DNA of 64,000 nucleotides from Leucaena leucocephala (Eukaryota; Streptophyta; Magnoliopsida; Fabales; Fabaceae): contig CM073538.1 of the NCBI GenBank assembly GCA_037074615.1, forward strand, positions 19,834,568-19,898,567, read 5' to 3'. The translations under genes and the position numbers were made by a program. Shown here one piece after another: positions 35,745 to 45,476 of this stretch (the first letter of the stretch is position 1; every line of letters starts with the position of its first letter). Under the pieces are notes generated by a model. The model was not told the origin of the DNA, did not search any database, and saw only the letters and a program-made list of their open reading frames with translations.

Positions 35745-36805
35745 TCTAACCACATACTAAATTTTTTTAAAAAATTATATTTTAAATTTTAATTTAAAAA
35801 ATTTAAAATAAACAACTATATTTATTTAAAAAAAATTTAAATTAAACTATACTTTAAAAATAAGATTTTAGATAAGTTATTGAGATTAGTTTCTAGAACA
35901 GTAAAATAACTTATAGACTAACTAATTATTATTTTACCTTTATTTTTTCTTATATCATCTTTCATCTTTTTTCAATTATCTCTCCTCTCTCCTCTCTCTT
36001 ATCTAGAGGTGGGAAAACGGGCTGGCCCACCAAAAACGGGCCAGCCCGCTTTAGGGGCGGGCTGGGACGGGGCGGGCTGTGCAGCCCGCCCCAAAACGGG
36101 CTGGCATTTTGCCAGCCCGAGCCCGCGGCCCGCCCCTCTTTTTTTTTTTTTTAATTTTTAATATTTTTAAAAAATTATTTTTAAACTTTTAGAATACTAA
36201 TACAAAATTTCTAATGTTATATTAGTATAATTAAAATATAGTTAATGTTATACTCTTAAAAATTTTTACTTTTTATAAAAAATATCAAATTTTATAGCTA
36301 TAAATCTAAATAAATATTAACATAATATTAATCAATTATAATATGTCAACACATATTAACAAATAGGTAATTATCTTTACTAGTATTCAATACTAAAAGT
36401 ATTCAAAGTAATATTTAGGTAAAATAAATAATAATATTAAAAATTTAAAATTAAAAAAAAAAAAACGGGCTGGCGGGCTGGGCGGGGCGGGCTGCACGGG
36501 CTGGCAAAATGCCAGCCCGAGCCCGCCCCGTTTTGCTGGAAAACGGGCCCAGCCCGCGGGCTGGGCCCGTTTTACCAGCTCTACTCTTATCTCTTCACTT
36601 TTTTTATCCTCTTTCTTCTCTCATATTTTTAATAAAATCATATTCTTTTTTATAATTTTCTAATTACAAAAATCCTATTAGTAATAACTATTTAAACACT
36701 CATTTATTCATAATTATTTTTTTCATAAAACTCTTATCTAAAAGTTTTTTTAAAAAAATATTTAAAAATCTTTTTTTTTCGTAAAAAAATTTTCCAAACA
36801 TGCCT
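35745..36805 (-). mobile_element. hAT-type MITE, family A, copy 8, split by a nested element
   Basis: The left part (35745-36003) and right part (36584-36805) together make one family A copy in reverse orientation; the break falls in the pyrimidine-rich tract and is filled by the element at 36004-36583. Outer ends are approximate (CCAAACATGCC at the right). Confidence 0.6.
36004..36583. mobile_element. Nested hAT-type element with long GC-rich inverted ends
   Basis: Perfect 8-bp duplication CTCTTATC at 35996-36003 and 36584-36591. Termini TAGAGGTGGGAAAACGGGC and, inward-read, TAGAGCTGGTAAAACGGGC. The outer 115-130 bp on each side are made of GGGCTGG, GCGGGC and CCAGCCCG words and pair with each other; the inner 300 bp are A/T-rich. 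No coding capacity. The sharp G+C contrast with the surroundings marks it as an insertion into the older MITE. Confidence 0.85.
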
Positions 36806-38360
36806 TTAATTTATAAATTTAATACCCCATCCCCCCCTTTTTGCAACATCCTTCCCAAAAATAATAAAAGTCAGATTTTACCATTTAAGTTTTTGCAAAT
36901 GCGCTAAATGCTTTTGATAGAGTCACATTTAAATTATTTAATACTATTCTATTTATTTCTTATTATAAGTAAACTTTAATTAATTCTCATATACTAAAAA
37001 ATAATAATGAACTTATTAAATATATATTAAATTAATAAAATATTTTAAATTTAACCTTATTTTCATTCTACATTTATAAATTATTCTCAATTCTCTTTAT
37101 TTCTAGTGAGAATTAAATAAGAATAATATTAAAAAATAGTAGTTAATAACTTCTAAATATACTTATATTTAAGACCATAAATTTTTTTTTCTCAAAGTTA
37201 ACTTATAATAAAGACTAGAGTGATACTCTTTTATTTTTTATTATAAGATTTAATTAATTTTTTAGATAAATTAAATAAATCCAATGAATAAGTTAATTAT
37301 AATTATATCTAAAGTTGTAAAATAATTTATATTATATACTATTTAATTTATTTAAATTAGTTAATTAATTTTTATATTAATTATAATTAATTTATTTAAT
37401 TTTTTAATCTAAAAATATACAATCAAAATAGTGGGCATTTTATCGTTTTTGTTGTCCTTCAATTCTCATTCATAACAGAAAACCCAAGTTACCTATACAT
37501 GTTGACAAGCATGAGGGGAAATTACTAAAGAAATTATTGTTACAAAAGTTATACATAAGTGAAAAAAATTATTCGCTTAAAATAAATTGCATATGGATCT
37601 TTAAACAAATTTTAAAAATTGTTTAACTAAAATTTTTTTAATGATAAATTTTTTAACAATTTTTTTTAAATATTATCATGTTCGGGGTAGGGGCCTATCC
37701 CTCAAAGACATAATCATGACTGTTTAGCCGCACTAAATCTAAGAATACTTTGTTACTAATAATTCACAATTTTTGGCGATTATAGCCCACTCATAATCAA
37801 CAAGTTTTGGCAAATTACGATTAGGGATGTCTCCATCACGAGGTAGTATTATTACCACTAAATAAAACAATATAATATTTGGCAGATAATGATAAGATTA
37901 AGGATGTGTACATCGTGTTGAAGTATTATTACCACTAATAAAAACATAACAATATTTGGTAGATTATGATTAGGGATGTCTCCATCTTGAGGTAGCATTA
38001 TGATCACTAAATAAAAAATAATAATAGAATTTGACAGGTCCTTTAGTTCTACCTACCCGAAAATATTTCACCAATTCTTAATATATAATTTATATAATTA
38101 ATTTAATTATATTAAAAAAATTAGTTAATTTAATTAATATAATATTTTTTAAAAAATATTATGATGATTTTTTTAATTTTCTTTCTCTCTTTTATTTAAT
38201 TATTATTAAAAAATATTAATAAAAAATTTAAAAAATAATAAATATAAATAATAAATTTTAGATTAAGCATCATATGAGGACGAAAATGATTGCTGATTCC
38301 ACAGATAAGCTAAGAAAAGACATATCTCCATATGTGGAGACTGCGAAGCTGACTATTAGT
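36806..38360. other. AT-rich intergenic DNA with a short repeated phrase
   Basis: No gene. About 37790-38030 repeats a phrase of the form TTTGG.AGATTATGATTAGGGATGT.TCCATC...GAGGTA.TATTA three times at intervals of roughly 75-95 bp. Confidence 0.45.
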
Positions 38361-38372
38361 TAAGACTGGTTG

Positions 38373-38671
38373 TTTTTTTTTTTTTTGATATGAAAATTGG
38401 TTGTTTTTTTTTAGTATAAAATTTTTTAAAAAGAAGTTGGGCTCATCCACGATCTAAGAGTAGAGTAAAATCTCCCTTTCTTCTAGATAATACTAATGTC
38501 AGACTAGATAATCTGTCTATTATTACCTTTAAACGTAAACCTAAATACTTGAAAACTATAATATCTCCTTATGTATTGCAATTATAACTACAATAAAATA
38601 ATATTCTCTAAAAATTGAATATATTTTAAATAATCGTATATCTCACATCTTTATTAATTAAATGTGGTAGA
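38373..38671 (-). mobile_element. SINE copy 3
   Basis: Same family as 48350-48616 and same orientation. The 3' part (+ strand TTGGGCTCATCCACGATCTAAGAGTAG) is close to the young copy; the head is A/T-decayed. The poly-T at 38373-38386 is the A tail. Flanked by a perfect 12-bp duplication TAAGACTGGTTG (38361-38372 and 38672-38683). The tail carries an extra internal GGTTG plus T-run segment. Confidence 0.75.
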
Positions 38672-38683
38672 TAAGACTGGTTG

Positions 38684-40373
38684 GTTTTGATTCAAGTAGG
38701 AGTGAGTTAAGTGTGGATAATTAGCTCGACACTATTTTCTAGCCGCCCTATCCACCCGAGTGGGTAGGCCAAGGTTTTGTATCAGTTAACACTCGTAAGT
38801 AGTAGTTTGCCTCGGAGGATAACTAACTATAGTAACGAACAGGAGAATGTTTAAAGGAACGGTAGTTGTGTTTAAAAATAATTAATAGTTTTCCAGTTAA
38901 TATATAATTAAAGAGTTAATTTTAATATTAAATATAAAATATATTATATTTTTTAAATTATCTATATTAATAAATTGTCAATAATAATTAAATAAAAGAG
39001 TGAGAGAGGTAATTAAAAAAAATTATTATAATATTTTTTTTAAAAAAATATTATATTAATTAATTTTTTAATTTAATTTAATTAATTAAATAAAATTTAT
39101 ATTAAAAATTGTGATTGTCTCTCGTCCACCTCATACAATCTTAAAAATTTTTGTTCACAACATTATTTTTTTTCACCAAGTATCCTGTGTTTTGATATTT
39201 GAGTTAATCTATATATAATATTTTAAAATATTTTTTAAATAATACTCAGTATCATAAATTAATTTTATAATTTATTTAATATCTTAAAATATTTTTTAAT
39301 ATTTATTTATATATTTAGTACTCTAAATTAATTTTTTTTAGTAAATATCTTATATTTTGATATTTAAATTAGGTTGTATCTAACTATCTAAAATATTGTT
39401 TAGTTGGCTTTTTTTTGTTTCTTAATTCATCCTCCATCTTCGGTTTAATATATGGATCCAGTCTAGCTTACGTGTTACGGATATCTGTGGTTCTATTTCT
39501 CTGCGTTTCAGCCTTTTTGGACGCATACAGGGGTCCTTACCAGTGATATCATATATTCTGATCAAGTTGTGATCATAGAAAATAGATTAGTTAAAAAATA
39601 AAATTCACTCCATTTGATCTCTAAATTATAAAGAAAATTAGTTTTTAAGTTATTGATTAGAGAATACTTATAGTTAAAAAAATAAGATAGTCTATAAATT
39701 ATTTTTGAACAACTATTTTTATTAATATTCAATAATTAGAATATTCAAAATATTATTTAAATAAAATAAATAATAATATTAATATTAAAAAAAATAGATT
39801 GGCTTTTAGCAGCTGGAGAGCCCGGAGTTCCTATTTTTTTTTTCATAAAATGAGTTAAACCTATTTTATCTAACTCTAGAAATACTACATAATTTTTAAC
39901 AATAAAAAATAATATATATATATTTTAATTTTAGTATCTCAAATAATAAAATAATATAATTTTTTATTAAATTATAAGGAGTGATACTTTAGATAAAAAA
40001 ATTAGAAAAATTAAAATAAAATAAAATAAATTTAAAAGATTAAATATTATATTAATTCTATATATAAATAAATAAAAGAAGCATGAGAGAAACATTTTTT
40101 TGCACAGTGACAGTACAGCATTTACACCAATATTTTATCTATTTTCTCACACACACAAATATATATAAACATATTAAGTTCCCATCATAAATATATTTTT
40201 AAAACCTACTCTTGTTCCTCTTTTAATGTTATTTTATTTATTTATTTCTCTTATTTTTATTATAATCAACTAATAAGTATTTTTAATTATTTTTATAAAA
40301 AAATTATTTAGTTTTAAAAAGTATTAATTATTTTTATATCTTCATATTTAAAAAGTTAATAGGGTTGACTAAA
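38684..40373. other. AT-rich intergenic DNA
   Basis: No gene seen, and nothing else recognisable. Confidence 0.5.
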
Positions 40374-40382
40374 AAGTAAAAA

Positions 40383-40513
40383 GGGAAAATGACATATAGG
40401 TCCCATGGAAGCAATTGAATGACAAAAAAGTCCCATCAAATACTATAATTCATGTCAAATCCCATGGGACCTCACATGAATTTTTTCCAATTATGAAAAG
40501 ACACAACTGTCCT
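40383..40513 (+). repeat. Left terminal inverted repeat of the Pack-MULE
   Basis: Pairs with 44684-44813. Shared blocks include AGTCCCATGGAAGCAATT-like and ATGACAAAAAAGTCCCA sequences. Confidence 0.85.
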
Positions 40514-40626
40514 TCTTGGCGTGCTCTAGTGTGAAAGAATAAGAGAAAGTGTGATGAGGAAACCTGTAGCTACAGTGACTGATGCAGAGAGAAAGAAGAG
40601 AGAGAGAAATGTTGAAGGATTTTTGA

Positions 40627-41086
40627 GTTTCTTACGCTTCAGAGCTCAGGCTTGGCCTTCCTAGTAGTGATTCTCCTCCTCTTGAGAGGAAATCTGGAAG
40701 TAGGATTTTTCTTTTCAGCAAGGATTTGCAGAGTAATCATAATAATACTGATCATAGTGCTAATAATGGGTTCTGCTCTTCTTCTTCCCTTTTGAAGAAC
40801 GTGGCTGGAGCTAAGAGGGCTTTTTCTGACGCCATTGATGAAAAATGGGGTTTCTCTGTGAGTGACAAAATTATTGCGTCTAAAGCTGATTTGGCAAAAG
40901 AAGTTTATTTGTTCTCTCCAAGAGGAGGAGGGAATCTTGTAAAGCCTCCTCTCATTTCTGCAGAAGCTTCTGCAAATCTTGAACAAAAAAACACTAAAGA
41001 TGGCAGAATAATTCAAGAGAAGAAGAAATCTCAGGTTACTATTTTTACTACAAATGAACATAGAAGTTCTTCTCCTGCTGCTAAGT
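40627..41086 (+). pseudogene. Captured Aux/IAA gene fragment (IAA8/9/27-like first exon)
   Basis: An open frame of about 150 codons matches the N-terminal half of an Aux/IAA transcriptional repressor. It has domain I with the EAR motif (ELRLGLPSSDSPPLERK, from 40642), then the KR-type signal in AGAKRAFSDAID, then SPRGGGNLVKPP and a Lys-rich EKKKSQV stretch ending NEH....PAAK, the order seen in the IAA8/IAA9/IAA27 group. It stops where those genes have an intron, and a good donor (GTAAGC) follows. The degron domain II (GWPP) and the PB1 interaction domain are absent. The frame has no in-frame ATG and an upstream stop at 40624, so it cannot be translated as it stands without splicing to another start. 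It lies just inside the left terminal repeat. Confidence 0.75.
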
Positions 41087-42071
41087 AAGCTTCACATTTT
41101 TTTTGTTCTTTTTCATGTCATCATCAGTTGGTTTTGGTTCTTGGGAAGAAGGTGAAAGTCTGTTTGTTATATTAGATGATGAAATCATGATGAAATTTTT
41201 TAAACATAAAATTAGAGATATGTTGGAACTGTGAGCATCACTTGAAAATTATTTTCAGTGTTAAGAGCATTTCTTCATGTCATTTTTATTGATTTTCAGT
41301 GTTAAAATTAGAGATACGTTTCTACTCACTGATTGTTGTTTTGCAAACATGTGCTGAAAAGAGAACTGCAACAATGAAGTGGCCAATTTCTCTTCTATGT
41401 GTTCGTGTTTAATTTTTTTGTGATAATTATATGATTGTTGTGACACACATATCAACTTGGATTTCAAAATATGTTGGAGCATTAGATACATACAGTTTTG
41501 AATTAGGAAAAGATAGCTAATATGAATTTACAGAAATGACAGGTCATTTTTTACTACCTCGATTCTGAACAGCCATATCAATTTTGAAAATTAATCCCAA
41601 GAGTCCAAGATGCTTATCAAAAGATGAATATTGGTTAGTAACATTAGCTAAAAATGCAACAATGAAGTATTTGGTTTATGAAGAGTTTCGCTAGAACATT
41701 TTTTCTAAAACTTTATTATTTAACTGTTGTTAGCCATAAATACTCACTATTACAGAAATTGATATTATAAAGATAGATGGATAATTAGGGAAGTTAAACT
41801 ATTTTGTTTTCTAATAGTCATACCATATAACTCTAAGATGCTTGTCAAAAGCATATATGAGTTATAAAAATAACCAAAAGAAGCCACAAGCCTAGAAAAA
41901 TTTTTAGTTGGGTCAAAGCTTAATAATGCGGAGGATGACTATATTTATATAGAACATAAAAAATTAAGAAGGAAAACATTGCTTGCGTCTCATATCAGTT
42001 GTCCAAACTACAAAAAGTAAGATTCAATTTCTGTCACATACACTTGATAAATTTCTCCTCTTTTCTTGCAG

Positions 42072-42320
42072 ACTTTGATTGCACGTGTTGATAGCTGTAA
42101 CCCTTATGAAGTTGATATGGTGAATTTGAAGAAACTCATCCCAAAAATTATGGAATTGGTGGCTCAAAATTCATTGGTAGACCATGCCTCAGAATGTGGG
42201 CAAGATATATAAGCTGTGAATGTAAAGCAGTTGATTCCTGATGATGAAAAATCAACGATATTTGGGGCTTGCTTATGGAAGCAAATTTCTAGATTTGTAA
42301 TGTATAATTTGAATATGTGA
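42072..42320 (+). pseudogene. Second captured exon-like fragment, product not recognised
   Basis: After a strong acceptor-like tract ending TTTTCTTGCAG, a frame reads TLIARVDSCNPYEVD.VNLKKLIPKIMELV..., is broken by one TAA (42210-42212), and continues in the same frame as VKQLIPDDEKSTIFGACLWKQIS to a TGA at 42318. The composition and charge pattern look like a real protein, so this is probably an exon of another host gene, now dead. I do not recognise the family. Confidence 0.45.
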
Positions 42321-42519
42321 TTATGTGGAGAGGATCTAATCATTTTATAATGATAAAGAATTTTAATTACTGAATTGTTATTCAAAGATGATGGCTCAAG
42401 TATTTCTGCGTCATTGATCATATATTAATTATAATTGAATTTAAACATACTACTAATAATCTTACTTTACTTATATATATATATTAGGTCAACTTCGCAC
42501 TTATAACCTCAGCATCTGC

Positions 42520-43250
42520 AATAACAATCCCAACGCTTGAAATAACAACCTCAGCACCTGTAACTAATAACTCCATCAATTGCACTTATAACCTCAGTGC
42601 CTAAAGTAATAACCATAGCACCAGTAACTAACAACCCCATCAACTGCACTTACAACCCCAGCATCTACAATAACAACCCCAGCGCCTAAAATAACAACCC
42701 CAGCACCTGCAACTAATAACCCCATCACCTGCATTAAGAAACCCATCGGCTACAATTAACAACTCCATCAGCTGTACTTACAATCCCAGCACCTATAATA
42801 ACAACCCGAGTGCTTGAAATAACAACCCTAGCACCTGCACTAACAACCCTAGCGCTTGAAATAATAACCCCAGCACCTGCAACTAACAACCCCAGCCTTT
42901 GCAACTAAGAACCCCATCACCTGCACTAAGAACCCCATCAGCTACAACTAACAACCCCATCAGTTTCACTAACAACCCCAGTACCTAAAATAACAACTCC
43001 AACGCCTGAAATAACAACCCCAGCACCTGCAACTAACAGGTGGTTATTATGCATTCACTATGGGGTTATTATTTCCTATTGGTGGAGTTGTTATTTCTTC
43101 AATATAGGGTTGTTATTTTTAAGTGCTAGAGTTGCTATTTTTGATGTCATTGGTAAGTTATTTTTCAGTGATGACAATCTACACCAGACACAAATTATTA
43201 ACAACTCACCCACTCATATTAACAACTATCGCGTAACATAATGACAACTC
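42520..43250. repeat. Degenerate short-period repeat block with an internal inversion
   Basis: From about 42520 to 43040 the + strand repeats variants of ATAACAACCCCAGCACCTGC and AACTAACAACCCCATCA many times. From about 43040 to 43165 the same words occur on the opposite strand (GGGGTTATTATTTCC, GGAGTTGTTATTTC, GGGTTGTTATTTTT). From about 43190 they return to the first orientation (TTAACAACTCACCC). The repeat is confined to the Pack-MULE. Confidence 0.75.
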
Positions 43251-44683
43251 AACCACTCATAATAACTCCTCATATGAATTTGCCTGCAAAAAATCAGCAA
43301 TTTCATAAACCAGACTTTTGTACCATAGATAAAAGGTTTCAAGTGTCCACTAAATCTCTGAGCTATTCGCAGTCCATAATAATGTTTGTTATTTCTATGC
43401 TCATTACACCTATAAATAACTCATTCCCTGTACGATAATCAATCAGGAAGTTTCTTCTTGCAGCCTATACATTGTGATTTCCTGCTGCTTAAAGTATCGC
43501 CTGTCCTCTTCATCAACCAACACCAGATTTAAGAAGTACTTCACACTAAATTTGTTATTAATGTTGTGATGAGTTGGGGTCAGCTCGAAGGGACTGAGGA
43601 ACAGTCATATTAGTATAGACTCACCTGTAAAAACAAAACTCAATCAGAGCCATTGCTTCTATTGGCTCATACTAAGTAGTTTTTTTTTAATGAAAATGTT
43701 CGAAATAAGACTAGTTTGTAGTAGAGTATTAATCCATTTTTTAAACTGATTCATTATAATCCACTCCAGTGTGTTCTCTAGGTACAACAATTATTATCAA
43801 CAGATGTTGTGTATAACTAATTTGTGCATCTATTAAGAAAATAAAGTTTATGAGGGTCTAATCTATCTGGGCCAGAAAATTTCTCTTAAATATGTTGGAG
43901 TGCTAATCATAGGAAAATGTGAGAAGAAAGCCAAAAGTAATATCATTAACATACCTCAGACAGGAGCACTATCCATCAACTCAAATTTTGCCAATGTTTC
44001 GGTCTCAACATGGGTGTTGATCCCTCAACCTGTTGATTCCTGATGCTTAATCTCAAGGTCCACATACTAAAGAAATAAACGTAGCCATCAAGATGTTAGA
44101 GCATAAAGGAAAAAAAGTTTACAGGAAAGCAAAAGCACAACCATAACCTCAATGAGATTTGGAAATATAAGACCAGCAATTTTAACAAACTTTAAGACAA
44201 ATGATCAATGACCAGCTTTACGTCAAATGAATACTACAGGGTTAGAATTCTTATACTATTTGATTAAAGAAGAGTTTAGAGAATGAAATAGTAGCAGCTG
44301 CCACAAAATTCTTATACAGGGATCATGGAATAGTTTCCTTTTACAAAAAGACATCATACCACAAAATCCTGATACTCTATTATATAGAGACATAATCACC
44401 TAGAGAGAACAAACTCAGAACCACGAATGGTACTATTGGAGAGATGACAACGACGATCAAATATGTTGAAGCAAGTGGCTGCCGCTGGAACATTGAGTGG
44501 CAGCAACGATAACTGGAAGAGGAAAGGCGACCAAGTAGAGACGAAGGAGAAGAGTGCAAGCGACGACGAATGAGCATATTGCAATATTGAAAGAGAGCTA
44601 CGCCTTCGGTTTTACAGTTTCTCGTATTCTTTTCACAGTAGAACGCTAAATTCCTTCTGCTTTTACTATTTTTTCATTCTCAA

Positions 44684-44813
44684 TGGCAGTTTTGTCTTTT
44701 TACAATTGAAAAAAATTCATCCAAGGTCCTATGGGACTTGAAATTAATTATATCATTTATTGGGACTTTTTTGTCATTTAATTGCTTCCATGGGACTTAA
44801 ATGTCATTTTCCC
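44684..44813 (-). repeat. Right terminal inverted repeat of the Pack-MULE
   Basis: Reverse complement of the left end with about 20 differences over 130 bp. The outermost bases read ATGTCATTTTCCC on the + strand. Confidence 0.85.
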
Positions 44814-44822
44814 AAATAAAAA

Positions 44823-45476
44823 TTAATTTAATAATAAAATTTATTATAATTAATAAAGGTACTATTAAATATCTTGAATGCTATTGACTATAGTCAAAAT
44901 GAGATGTGAATTAATTAAAAATAATTTTTAATAAAATTTAAATGGAATATATTATTGTCTCCGATTCTAATAGTAAAAATTAATTAATTTTTTAAAATAA
45001 TTAAAAATTAATTAATTATATATATATAATTTTTTAAAATAAATTTATATTATATACTCTCCATTCTATTTAAATTAATTAATTAATTTTTATATTAATT
45101 ATAATTTATTAATTTATTTGATTTTATTTATTTATATAAAAAGTTATATAATTCTTATAATTAGAATAAAAAATAATATTTATTTTAGTATTTTCAAAAT
45201 CCACTCCATTTTTAAGTTTTACATTTTGCTTTTTGGCCACCAAATTCCGGTTCCTGTTTACTTTTTACGGGGAGTTTATCTGTGTGAATATGTGAGTTAT
45301 ATACTAATTACTTCTGAGTATTAGAAAAAAAGTATTCGTAAGTTTAAAATAAAAAAGTTAAATAGATAAAAATTATAAGAAATTTTTTTACAGGTTAAAC
45401 TTACAAGTCCCGCGTCAATCATTCTGAAGCGTTTGCTGAAGGGGATGGCTTGCGAATAAGAACATGCAACCTCTTT
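44823..45476. other. AT-rich promoter region of the PPR gene
   Basis: Between the transposon end and the PPR start codon the sequence is A/T-rich. The short upstream frame starting at ATG 45445 stops after a few codons, just before the PPR start. No clear TATA box was chosen among the many A/T words. Confidence 0.35.

Larger units (their letters stand above)
40383..44813. mobile_element. Pack-MULE: Mutator-like element carrying captured gene fragments
   Basis: The two ends are inverted repeats of about 130 bp (40383-40513 and 44684-44813), roughly 85% identical by hand alignment, both starting GGGAAAATGACAT. The 9-bp flanks AAGTAAAAA (40374-40382) and AAATAAAAA (44814-44822) agree at 8/9. 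Long inverted ends plus a 9-bp duplication are the hallmarks of Mutator-like elements. It has no transposase; instead it holds an Aux/IAA exon (40627-41086), a second exon-like fragment (42072-42320) and a low-complexity repeat block (42520-43250). It sits in the shikimate kinase-PPR gap; its right end is about 660 bp before the PPR start codon, so it may have altered that promoter. Confidence 0.85.

Noticed and set aside
40639..41061. 140-codon - strand frame opposite the Aux/IAA fragment
   Set aside because: Antisense shadow; the + strand reads clear Aux/IAA motifs.
45450..45476. PPR start 27 bases upstream at 45450
   Set aside because: The codon there is TTG. The first in-frame ATG is at 45477.
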